39,579 nt of DNA. Origin: JBFLYC01 sp040756735. Lineage in GTDB: Bacteria > Bacillota > DSM-16504 > Desulfitibacterales > Desulfitibacteraceae. How positions within the stretch are numbered: the stretch's first letter is position 1; each line of letters starts with the position of its first letter. The stretch lies in NCBI GenBank assembly GCA_040756735.1, contig JBFLYC010000032.1, positions 1-39,579 of the forward strand, given 5' to 3'. The notes below the pieces were generated by a model, which did no database searches, was not told the origin of the DNA, and saw nothing but the letters and a program-made list of their open reading frames with translations. Positions 32,925 to 39,579 of the stretch are shown here, piece by piece. The position numbers and the translations under genes are program-made.

Positions 32925-33497
32925 ATGAATGAGTTAAGATGTATAATTGGTGGGCAGGAAATTAATTATCCATATCCCATTGAAGATTTCTTAACACTGG
33001 AGGGTCATGCAATTATTTCCAAGCAGCTTACTGCGAGGGGTCTTAGGCAATCTGCTTTGAATATGCACCCTGATATAATAATTATAAATACAAGCTTAGA
33101 AGGAGAAAACATAATAGAGTTATGCAAAGGTATTCATGATCAAAAAATTGCACCCATTGTCATTGTTGGGACACAGATAGAGATTTCCAAATTCTCACCC
33201 TATTTAAAAGATATAGTTTTTGGATTTTTGGTGGCTCCTGTAACCAGGGATAATCTGATAGCAGTATTGGAGGTTGCTTATAGCAAGTTTCAGTATATTA
33301 TGGATTTAGAAAAAAAGATTAAAGCCTATGAAGAACAGGTAAATAACCGGATTTTGATAGAAAAGGCCAAAGGTTTGTTAATGAAAAACAAGAACCTGTG
33401 TGAAGATGAAGCGTATAAAATGTTGAGAAAGATTAGTATGGATCAGTGTATTTCTATGCAGAGGGTGGCAAAAGCCATTATAAAAAAATTGGGGTGA
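32925..33497 (+). CDS. ANTAR-domain regulator with degenerate receiver
   Basis: This 190-residue protein has a receiver-like N-terminal domain, a coiled-coil linker (LEKKIKAYEEQVNNR) and a C-terminal ANTAR domain (about 135-188) with LIEKAKGLLMKNKN, EDEAYKMLRKISM and MQRVAKAI. ANTAR domains bind tandem RNA hairpins and block termination. The receiver lacks its chemistry: the acidic pair reads IIGGQEI, the phosphoacceptor position is Asn55 (IIIINTSLEG) and the Lys position is Ala104 (FLVAPVT). It cannot be phosphorylated in the usual way. The start is ATG 32925 by alignment with the second ANTAR protein (also 190 residues); TTG 32856 gives a longer form. It overlaps nothing and lies 2 nt before the GS-like gene. 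Confidence 0.85.
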   Translation: MNELRCIIGGQEINYPYPIEDFLTLEGHAIISKQLTARGLRQSALNMHPDIIIINTSLEGENIIELCKGIHDQKIAPIVIVGTQIEISKFSPYLKDIVFGFLVAPVTRDNLIAVLEVAYSKFQYIMDLEKKIKAYEEQVNNRILIEKAKGLLMKNKNLCEDEAYKMLRKISMDQCISMQRVAKAIIKKLG

Positions 33498-33499
33498 AC

Positions 33500-34843
33500 A
33501 TGATGTTGTGTAATTCTACTGAAATTATGGAAAAGGTAAAAGAAAACAATGTTAAATTTTTAAGGCTGCAGTTTACAGATGTGTTTGGCCGGCTCAAGAA
33601 CATTGCAGTAACAGTAGAGGATTTAGAAAAGGTACTAAGCGGTCAAAAAAGATTCGACTCCTCAGCTGTAGTAGGTATCTCAGAAAACAGGGAAGCAGAT
33701 ATAGTATTAATACCGGAACCCAAAAGTTTTGTTGTATTTCCTTGGAGACCGAGAGAAGGCGCTGTTGCTCGCCTCCTTTGCAATGTTCATAACCCTGATG
33801 GAAGCATATTTGAGCTTTGTTCTCGATCAATTTTAAAAAAGGTAGTAAAAGAATGCCAAGAACTTGATTTTGATATTAATATTGGAGCAGAAATTGAATT
33901 TTTCCTGTTTCACACTAATTCTGAAGGGGAACCCACAATAAGGACTCATGATAAGGCAAGTTATTGTGACTTAAGCCCGGTAGATCTAGGAGAGAATGCC
34001 AGAAGGGACATGGTTCTCACGTTAGAGGAAATGGGTTTTGAGATCGGGTCTTCTCATCATGAAAATGCTCCCGGCCAGCATGAAATTGTTTTAAAACATG
34101 ATGATCCTGTTGAAGCAGCTGATAAGATAATTACCTTTAAATTTGTGGTAAGAACTATTGCCCAACGACATGGACTGCATGCTTCTTTTATGCCAAAACC
34201 TTTGATAAATACAAATGGATCTGCTTTACACCTTCATCATTCAGTTCATAGAAATGGCCAAAACATCTTTTATGACCAAAATAACAGGTGGCAGTTAAGT
34301 AGATTAGCCCTCCAATATATCAAGGGACTTTTGGATCATGCTGCAGCAATAACTGCCTTTGCTAATCCATTAATTAACTCATATAAACGGCTATTCCCCA
34401 GTTATGTTGCGCCTTTTTATGTAGGATGGTCTCAGACTAACCGAAATACCATGATCAGGGTTCCTTCACAAAGGGGCAACGGGTGTAGAATTGAGTTGAG
34501 GAGTCCCGACCCTGCATGTAACCCATATCTGGTTTTGGCAGCTTCTATAAAGGCAGGAGTTGCCTGTATAAAAGAAGATGTTCCTGAAGCCGACCTGCCT
34601 TTACCCAATGAAGATGTCAATTTTAAACTTTATGATACTGGTCTGTTGGAGGAAAACAAGCAACATGTTTTACCTCGAAATCTTGATCGAGCAGTACAGC
34701 ATCTTAGGAAGGACAGTTTAATAGAGGAAGTCTTTGGCAGACCATTATTAAAAGTCTACGAAGAAGCAAAGGTTAAAGAATGGGAAAAATTCCATCTTAA
34801 TATTCATCCTTGGGAGCTTGAGGAATACCTCATAAATGTATAA
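33500..34843 (+). CDS. Glutamine synthetase-like protein with altered active site
   Basis: This 447-residue protein aligns over its length with GlnA (RLQFTDVFGRLKNIAVT, AEIEFFLFH, ENAPGQHEIVLKHD, SYKRLFPSYVAPFY, RIELRSPDPACNPY). Metal-site Glu residues and the active-site His (SALHLHHS) remain. Key changes: the ammonium-site loop DGSS reads D53-S-S-A56; the flap Glu (GYEAP, Glu304 in B. subtilis) is Val303; the feedback Arg (FVRIEE) is Glu62; SGMH is SALH. True GS activity is therefore doubtful. Ligation of glutamate to another amine, as in gamma-glutamylpolyamine synthetases, or a regulatory role are the alternatives. The start ATG 33500/33503 follows GGGGTGA, 2 nt after the ANTAR gene. Confidence 0.85.
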   Translation: MMLCNSTEIMEKVKENNVKFLRLQFTDVFGRLKNIAVTVEDLEKVLSGQKRFDSSAVVGISENREADIVLIPEPKSFVVFPWRPREGAVARLLCNVHNPDGSIFELCSRSILKKVVKECQELDFDINIGAEIEFFLFHTNSEGEPTIRTHDKASYCDLSPVDLGENARRDMVLTLEEMGFEIGSSHHENAPGQHEIVLKHDDPVEAADKIITFKFVVRTIAQRHGLHASFMPKPLINTNGSALHLHHSVHRNGQNIFYDQNNRWQLSRLALQYIKGLLDHAAAITAFANPLINSYKRLFPSYVAPFYVGWSQTNRNTMIRVPSQRGNGCRIELRSPDPACNPYLVLAASIKAGVACIKEDVPEADLPLPNEDVNFKLYDTGLLEENKQHVLPRNLDRAVQHLRKDSLIEEVFGRPLLKVYEEAKVKEWEKFHLNIHPWELEEYLINV

Positions 34844-34860
34844 TTAGGTGGGATGTAGTT

Positions 34861-35433
34861 GTGGTAGGAATTATTATTGCTACTGATGATAGAAATATGC
34901 TGCAAAATTTGCACAACATTTTGGCCAGGAATGGATATGGTATCCTTGGATCTGCTAATTCTGCATTCCAGGTAATTAGAGAAATTAAGCAGCGTAGAAT
35001 AGACTTGTTAATTCTAGACAACTCACTTCCAGGTTATTCAGGAATGGAATTTCTACACATTGTTGCCACAGAAGAAATTCCAGTAGTTATGCTGGTAAAT
35101 GGTTGGCAAACCGGATTTTCAGAATTGACTAGGATGGGTCAGATTAGCTCGGTTATTGTTAAGCCTATCACGGAAAATAACTTGCTGCCGGCTGTCGATA
35201 TGGCTTTGGGCGCTTATCAGGAGATTAAGCGATTAAAAACTGAAATTGAGAACCTTAAGAATAAAATAGAAACCAGGAAATTGGTCGAAAAAGCAAAGGG
35301 AATCCTTATGAAGAAATTAGGATTGAGCGAGGAAGAAGCTTTTAGAAGAATGCAAAAACAGAGCATGAACCAATCACTGTCTATGAAAGCAGTTGCGCAA
35401 GCTATTATCAGCAGCCATGACCTGTTTAAATAA
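34861..35433 (+). CDS. ANTAR-domain response regulator, canonical
   Basis: This 190-residue protein has an intact receiver: acidic pair in IIATDDRNM (Asp9-Asp10), phosphoacceptor Asp53 in LLILDNSLPGYSG and Lys101 in VIVKPITE. A coiled coil (IKRLKTEIENLKNKIETR) and the ANTAR domain follow (LVEKAKGILMKKLGLSEEEA, FRRMQKQSMNQSLSMKAVAQ). Phosphorylation should promote dimerisation and binding to paired RNA hairpins. The kinase is not encoded nearby. The start is GTG 34861, after GGTGGGATG. It is 17 nt downstream of the GS-like gene and directly upstream of the glnA leader it probably controls. Confidence 0.93.
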   Translation: MVGIIIATDDRNMLQNLHNILARNGYGILGSANSAFQVIREIKQRRIDLLILDNSLPGYSGMEFLHIVATEEIPVVMLVNGWQTGFSELTRMGQISSVIVKPITENNLLPAVDMALGAYQEIKRLKTEIENLKNKIETRKLVEKAKGILMKKLGLSEEEAFRRMQKQSMNQSLSMKAVAQAIISSHDLFK

Positions 35434-35480
35434 TCTTAAAACAAAAAGTTTTAAATCATTGTAAAAAAAGAAAATAAATA

Positions 35481-35509
35481 TTGTCATTTGTTTCAATAAG
35501 TGATATAAA
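35481..35509 (+). promoter_or_regulatory. Sigma-A-type promoter of glnA
   Basis: TTGTCA (35481-35486) and TATAAA (35504-35509) are 17 nt apart. The predicted start near 35516 places the two hairpins of the leader at the very beginning of the transcript. Confidence 0.7.
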
Positions 35510-35524
35510 TAATATAAGGATGAA

Positions 35525-35608
35525 GGTGGGCAATGGGGCTTACCCAATGTAAGGGCAATGGCGCTCTCATAATAGATACTTATTGTATCTTTTGTGAGGG
35601 CGTTTTTT
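35525..35608 (+). promoter_or_regulatory. ANTAR-responsive antiterminator leader of glnA
   Basis: P1 is GGTGGGC-AATGGG-GCTTACC (35525-35544, 7 bp with two G-U pairs). P2 is AGGGC-AATGGC-GCTCT (35552-35567). Both hexaloops have A1 and G4. The terminator pairs CGCTCTCA (35562-35569) with TGAGGGCG (35595-35602), with an inner GATAC/GTATC hairpin, then TTTTTT. The 3' arm of P2 is shared with the 5' arm of the terminator, so P2 and the terminator exclude each other. This is the standard layout of EutV-type ANTAR targets. Confidence 0.88.
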
Positions 35609-35645
35609 AATTTATTTAATACTTATTTTTAAGGAGGTAAGAATA

Positions 35646-36977
35646 ATGGATAGCGTAAAAAAACAACAAATAATGGAAATGGCTAAAGAAAATGATGTTA
35701 AGTTTATCAGACTTCAGTTTACTGATATTGTAGGTGTACTTAAAAACGTTGCCATAACCATTGAGCAGTTAGAGAAGGCCCTTAATGGAGAACTAATGTT
35801 TGACGGTTCATCGGTAGATGGTTTCGTACGTATTGAAGAGTCTGATATGTATTTACGCCCTGATCCGGATACTTTTGTAGTTTTTCCATGGAGGCCGCAA
35901 AACGGCAGGGTAGCCAGGTTAATCTGTGATGTTTATAATCCGGACGGAACTCCTTTTGAAGGTTGTCCTAGACTGACATTAAAGAGAGTGGTTGCCGAGG
36001 CAGAAGAGTTGGGTTATACAATGTATGTTGGCCCAGAGTGTGAATTTTTCTTGTTCCATACAGATGAAAAAGGACATCCAACATTGGAAACCCATGACTC
36101 TGCAGGCTATTTTGATATGACTCCTGTGGATTTAGGGGAAAATGCCAGAAGAGACATGTGTATTGTTTTGGAGCAGATGGGGTTTGAAATTGAAGCTTCA
36201 CACCATGAAGTTGCTCCTGGACAGCATGAAATAGACTTTAAATATGCAAATGCAGTAGCTACTGCAGATAACATTGCAACCTTTAAATTTGTTGTAAGAA
36301 CTGTGGCACAGCAGCATGGACTGCATGCTACCTTTATGCCTAAGCCCATAGCAGGTATTAATGGTTCAGGTATGCATACCAATCAATCATTATTTAAAAA
36401 TGGTGAGAATGCTTTTTATGACCCCTCAAGAAAGTTTGGTCTAAGTAAAGTTGCCTATAATTATATTGGCGGATTGCTTCATCATGCAAAAGCAATATGT
36501 GCAGTAACAAACCCTACTATCAACTCTTATAAAAGATTGGTTCCCGGGTATGAGGCTCCTGTGTACATTGCTTGGTCCCATAGAAACCGGAGTCCTTTGA
36601 TTAGGATACCAGCCAAAAGAGGATTATCAACTAGAATAGAAATGAGAAACCCCGACCCAGCTTGTAACCCTTACTTGGCTCTGGCGGTTATGCTAAAAGC
36701 CGGCCTGGATGGAATCAAGAAGGATCTAGATCCGGGAGTGCCAACAGATATTAATATTTATACCATGTCTGAGCAGGAAAAGTCCCAAAGGGGTATTGAA
36801 AGCTTACCGGGTACCATCATGCATGCGCTGGCTGAACTTGAAAATGATGAGGTTATTAAAGAAGCATTAGGATCACACATTTTTAATAGGCTTATTGATG
36901 CCAAAAAGAAAGAATGGGATTCATATAAGTTACAAGTAACCCCATGGGAAATTGAAAGGTATCTGTCTACCTTTTAA
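35646..36977 (+). CDS. glnA: Glutamine synthetase type I (GSI-alpha-like)
   Basis: This 443-residue enzyme makes glutamine from glutamate, ammonia and ATP. All signature elements are present: FDGSSVDGFVRIEESDMYL, metal Glu in GPECEFFLFH, EVAPGQHEIDFKYA, NGSGMHTNQS, flap Glu303 in YKRLVPGYEAPVY, and RIEMRNPDPACNPYLAL. The Arg of FVRIEE, used for glutamine feedback in Firmicutes GlnA, is kept, and no adenylylation loop is seen, as expected of the alpha type. AAGGAGG precedes the ATG. No GlnR gene is adjacent; control appears to be through the ANTAR leader just upstream. Confidence 0.97.
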   Translation: MDSVKKQQIMEMAKENDVKFIRLQFTDIVGVLKNVAITIEQLEKALNGELMFDGSSVDGFVRIEESDMYLRPDPDTFVVFPWRPQNGRVARLICDVYNPDGTPFEGCPRLTLKRVVAEAEELGYTMYVGPECEFFLFHTDEKGHPTLETHDSAGYFDMTPVDLGENARRDMCIVLEQMGFEIEASHHEVAPGQHEIDFKYANAVATADNIATFKFVVRTVAQQHGLHATFMPKPIAGINGSGMHTNQSLFKNGENAFYDPSRKFGLSKVAYNYIGGLLHHAKAICAVTNPTINSYKRLVPGYEAPVYIAWSHRNRSPLIRIPAKRGLSTRIEMRNPDPACNPYLALAVMLKAGLDGIKKDLDPGVPTDINIYTMSEQEKSQRGIESLPGTIMHALAELENDEVIKEALGSHIFNRLIDAKKKEWDSYKLQVTPWEIERYLSTF

Positions 36978-36994
36978 GCTGAACATTTTAGAGG

Positions 36995-37024
36995 GCTCGC
37001 TTTAATATAAAAGCGAGCTTTTTT
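36995..37024 (+). terminator. Rho-independent terminator of glnA
   Basis: GCTCGCTTT (36995-37003) and AAAGCGAGC (37010-37018) form a 9-bp stem with a 6-nt loop, followed by TTTTTT. Confidence 0.92.
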
Positions 37025-37125
37025 ATTATAAATCAGGAAGGGTAAGTGGACTTTATGTAGAATATAATATACTTTAATGACAAAATAATAATAAGTTAGT
37101 TGGTTAGAACTTCAGGAGGTGCTAT

Positions 37126-38496
37126 ATGTACGATATAATTGTATTAGGTGGAGGTCCAGGCGGATACGTGGCAGCTATTCGCGGCTCACAACTTGGAGCA
37201 AAGGTAGCTTTAATAGAAGCGGTGGAGCTGGGTGGAACCTGTTTGAATAAGGGATGTATCCCTACTAAAGCAATGATAGCCAGCGTCGACAAGCTTGAAG
37301 CAATTAGAGAAGCCGCTAACTTTGGTATTGAAGTTGATGGTTATAGAGTTGATTTTCAAAAAATACAAGCGAGAAAAGGTTTAGTGGTTGACCAGTTGGT
37401 TAAGGGTATTCATTACCTTATTAAAAAAAATAAGATAGACTTATTCAAGGGTTATGGAACTTTTGTAAATGCAAATGAAATTGAAGTAGCCACTTCTGAG
37501 GGCAAAAAAAGAGTTTCAGGTAAAAATATTATTATTGCAACCGGTTCAAAGCCCTTGGTTTTTGATAGTTTCAACTACGATGGACAAAATATTATCACCA
37601 GTGACGAAGCCCTTGAGTTACAAGAAATACCTGATAGTCTAATGATTGTTGGCGGTGGTGTTATTGGCTGCGAATTTGCTACAATTTATGCGGCATTAGG
37701 TACAAAAGTAACCATTGTTGAAGCTCTTCCCCAGATATTACCCATGGTAGACAAAGATATTGCCCTGCGTCTGCAAAGCTCTTTAAAGAAAAAAGGCATA
37801 GATATTAAAACCAGAACTATGATTAAAGAACTTGTAAAGACCCCTGAAGGAGTTAAAGCAATAATTGATGGGGGAGAAATAATTGCTCAAAAAGTATTGA
37901 TTTCCATTGGTCGAAAAGTAACAACTCAAGGTTTTGGTATCGGGGTTACCGGGGTTGCCCTGGGAGATAAAGGGGAAATACTGGTTAATGTAAAAATGCA
38001 GACAAGTGTTCCTCATATATATGCCATTGGAGATGTTACAAATAAAATGTTGTTAGCCCATGTTGCATCCTTCCAGGGGATTGTGGCAGCCCAAAACATA
38101 ATGGGAAAAGATACCAGTATGAATTACCTGGCTGTACCTAACTGTATTTTTACAAAGCCAGAAGTTGCTTCGGTAGGAATGAGCGGGCAGGATTGTGAAA
38201 AAGAACAAATAAAAGTTAAAGTCGGTAAATTCAGCTTTATTGCCAATGGAAAAGCCCTGGCCATGGGTGAAACTGAAGGAATGGTAAAGATCATTGCTCG
38301 CAATGAAGATGACGTGGTAATCGGAGTGCATATTATGGGACCGCATGCAGCAGACCTTATAGCTGAGGCTACAATAGCTGTTCATCAAGGTCTAACCCTT
38401 GATGAGTTAGCCGGGATCATTCATGCACACCCAACTGTATCTGAAGCTATTATGGAGGCAGCTGAGCAAGGTTTAGGAAAAGCAGTTCATATGTAG
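37126..38496 (+). CDS. lpdA: Dihydrolipoamide dehydrogenase
   Basis: This 456-residue flavoprotein oxidises dihydrolipoamide of 2-oxoacid dehydrogenase or glycine cleavage complexes with NAD+. The FAD motif is IIVLGGGPGGYVAAIRG, the redox disulfide GGTCLNKGCIPTKA, the NAD motif IVGGGVIGCEFATIYAALG, and the active-site His-Glu segment HAHPTVSEAIMEAAEQ. Length is typical. AGGAGG lies before the ATG. The next gene, lipA, starts 12 nt after its stop, so they form a lipoate operon. No lipoyl-carrier subunits are in the window; the operon may continue past its end. Confidence 0.96.
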   Translation: MYDIIVLGGGPGGYVAAIRGSQLGAKVALIEAVELGGTCLNKGCIPTKAMIASVDKLEAIREAANFGIEVDGYRVDFQKIQARKGLVVDQLVKGIHYLIKKNKIDLFKGYGTFVNANEIEVATSEGKKRVSGKNIIIATGSKPLVFDSFNYDGQNIITSDEALELQEIPDSLMIVGGGVIGCEFATIYAALGTKVTIVEALPQILPMVDKDIALRLQSSLKKKGIDIKTRTMIKELVKTPEGVKAIIDGGEIIAQKVLISIGRKVTTQGFGIGVTGVALGDKGEILVNVKMQTSVPHIYAIGDVTNKMLLAHVASFQGIVAAQNIMGKDTSMNYLAVPNCIFTKPEVASVGMSGQDCEKEQIKVKVGKFSFIANGKALAMGETEGMVKIIARNEDDVVIGVHIMGPHAADLIAEATIAVHQGLTLDELAGIIHAHPTVSEAIMEAAEQGLGKAVHM

Positions 38497-38508
38497 GAGT
38501 TGACCGTA

Positions 38509-39393
38509 ATGACAGAATCTGTATCTAGATTTCCTGAGTGGCTTAAACGTAGGATTCCTGCTTCAGCAAATATAGCGCATACTACTGAAATTCTAAAAAA
38601 ATTAAATTTAAATACAGTATGTGATAGTGCAATTTGTCCAAATAGAGGAGAATGCTTTAGTAAAAAGACAGCAACTTTTATGATCTTAGGAAATATTTGT
38701 ACAAGGAACTGCCGTTTCTGTGCAGTATCAAATGACAAACCCCAACCGGTAGATCATTTTGAACCTGATAAAATAGTTGAAGCTGTAAAGCAGCTTGGTC
38801 TGAAACATGTAGTGATTACCTCAGTAACCAGGGATGACCTTGAAGACGGAGGTGCAGGTCAATTTGCTGCAGTTATTCGTAAGTTAAAGGAAGCTAATTC
38901 ACAATTAATTGTTGAAGTTCTAACTCCAGATTTTGCTGGTTCCAGAGAAGCTATAAGTACGGTGATTTCAGCGAAGCCGGATATTTATAACCACAATCTA
39001 GAAACAATTCCACGGCTATATGCAAAGGTAAGACCAGAAGCAGTCTATCAAAGGAGCTTAGACCTTTTAAAATATGTTAAGGAACAAGATGGTTCTATAT
39101 ATACAAAATCCGGAATCATGGTTGGCTTGGGAGAAAGTTTTGAAGAAGTAAAGGCTGTGTTGATTGATTTAAAATCTATTGACTGTGATATTGTTACAAT
39201 AGGGCAATATTTGGCTCCATCCAAAGCACATCTGCCTGTGGTAGAATTTGTTCATCCAGAAGTTTTTGAGCAATATTCTATGATTGGTCAGGAATTGGGG
39301 TTTAAATATATTGCATCTTCTCCCTTCGTCAGAAGTTCCTTTAATGCGGCTGACTTTTCGGAGAAAATCATGAACAGGGGAATGGAAATTTAA
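38509..39393 (+). CDS. lipA: Lipoyl synthase
   Basis: This 294-residue radical SAM enzyme inserts two sulfur atoms into protein-bound octanoyl groups. The auxiliary-cluster cysteines are in VCDSAICPNRGECF, the radical SAM cluster in CTRNCRFCAV, and the C-terminal Ser-ligand motif is RSSFNA. Other family segments: TSVTRDDLEDGGAGQFA, KSGIMVGLGE and QYLAPSKAHLPV. The start is ATG 38509, 9 nt after TAGGAG; a TTG at 38500 is in frame but too close to that site. It is preceded by lpdA. The remaining 186 bases of the window show no gene I can support. Confidence 0.96.
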   Translation: MTESVSRFPEWLKRRIPASANIAHTTEILKKLNLNTVCDSAICPNRGECFSKKTATFMILGNICTRNCRFCAVSNDKPQPVDHFEPDKIVEAVKQLGLKHVVITSVTRDDLEDGGAGQFAAVIRKLKEANSQLIVEVLTPDFAGSREAISTVISAKPDIYNHNLETIPRLYAKVRPEAVYQRSLDLLKYVKEQDGSIYTKSGIMVGLGESFEEVKAVLIDLKSIDCDIVTIGQYLAPSKAHLPVVEFVHPEVFEQYSMIGQELGFKYIASSPFVRSSFNAADFSEKIMNRGMEI

Positions 39394-39579
39394 CTTCAAT
39401 TCGCAATTTAACCGAGTTTAACGTAATCCGCAAATAACGAGAGCAAGAAAGCGTTAGTTAAAGCATGTGAAAGCTAGATTGCCAAGACCAAGCTGGACAA
39501 TAAGAAACGGTAATATTATGATATTCGGCTCTTACTCATAAGCGTGGGCAATATAGCAATTTCTGTATATTCAGCCTGG

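Noticed and set aside
39394..39579. A gene or RNA in the final 186 bases
   Set aside because: No open frame with a ribosome site, no tRNA fold and no family match; left unannotated.

Overview
The window is about 39.6 kb of AT-rich DNA with strong AGGAGG-type ribosome binding sites and frequent TTG/GTG starts. Its families (DUF1657, UPF0316, a PRK06851-type ATPase, HflX with a long N-terminal extension, ANTAR regulators beside glutamine synthetase) point to an anaerobic Firmicute of class Clostridia, perhaps Peptococcaceae-like. This is inference from gene content; no rRNA or other marker is present.

Layout. 1-2050 is decayed DNA: a truncated methyltransferase, a frameshifted lipoprotein, and a PocR-domain sensor kinase without its ATPase domain. 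2074-7685 is a tight, partly overlapping operon: YfbR-like nucleotidase, an (alpha/alpha)6-barrel glycosidase-like protein, a nitrilase-fold protein lacking its catalytic triad, an intact nitrilase-fold hydrolase, and a GPH-family sugar symporter. 7686-8575 is decayed and holds a ComEC-like metallo-beta-lactamase fragment. 8576-17381 carries a lytic transglycosylase, a DapA/HOGA-type aldolase, a YhhQ-type transporter, an MFS transporter, a GNAT/nitrilase pair, UPF0316, a divergent PAP2 protein, a diguanylate cyclase response regulator, a degenerate repeat array (about 16011-16410) and an unknown membrane protein. 17386-22618 has HflX with a JAMM-like N-terminal domain, TrkH, DUF1657 and a class III aminotransferase. 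22637-25066 (minus) holds a HAD phosphatase, a PII protein and an ammonium transporter. 25346-32085 mixes an Fe-S protein, an IS200 derivative, a soluble chemoreceptor, SRAP and NifU-like proteins, a transposase fragment, a two-P-loop ATPase, a 28-aa membrane protein and a LysR regulator. 32177-36977 holds a HEAT-like protein and two consecutive ANTAR-regulator/glutamine-synthetase modules. 37126-39393 is lpdA-lipA.

The most coherent system is nitrogen control by RNA antitermination. The leaders of amt-glnK (minus strand, 25102-25185) and of the canonical glnA (35525-35608) each contain two hairpins with AAUGNN hexaloops (A1, G4) followed by an intrinsic terminator. That is the known signature of ANTAR-protein targets, and the two candidate ANTAR proteins are encoded 7-10 kb from the amt leader and directly beside the glnA leader. 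The first ANTAR/GS module appears degenerate: its receiver lacks the phosphoacceptor Asp, and its GS-like enzyme lacks the flap Glu, a conserved loop Ser and the feedback Arg. It may be a specialised or regulatory paralogue of the intact second module.

A second theme is nitrilase-fold chemistry: three carbon-nitrogen hydrolase-fold proteins, one apparently a pseudoenzyme overlapping an intact partner, placed between a glycosidase-like gene and a sugar symporter. That operon may be an uncharacterised pathway for a nitrogen-containing glycoside or amide.
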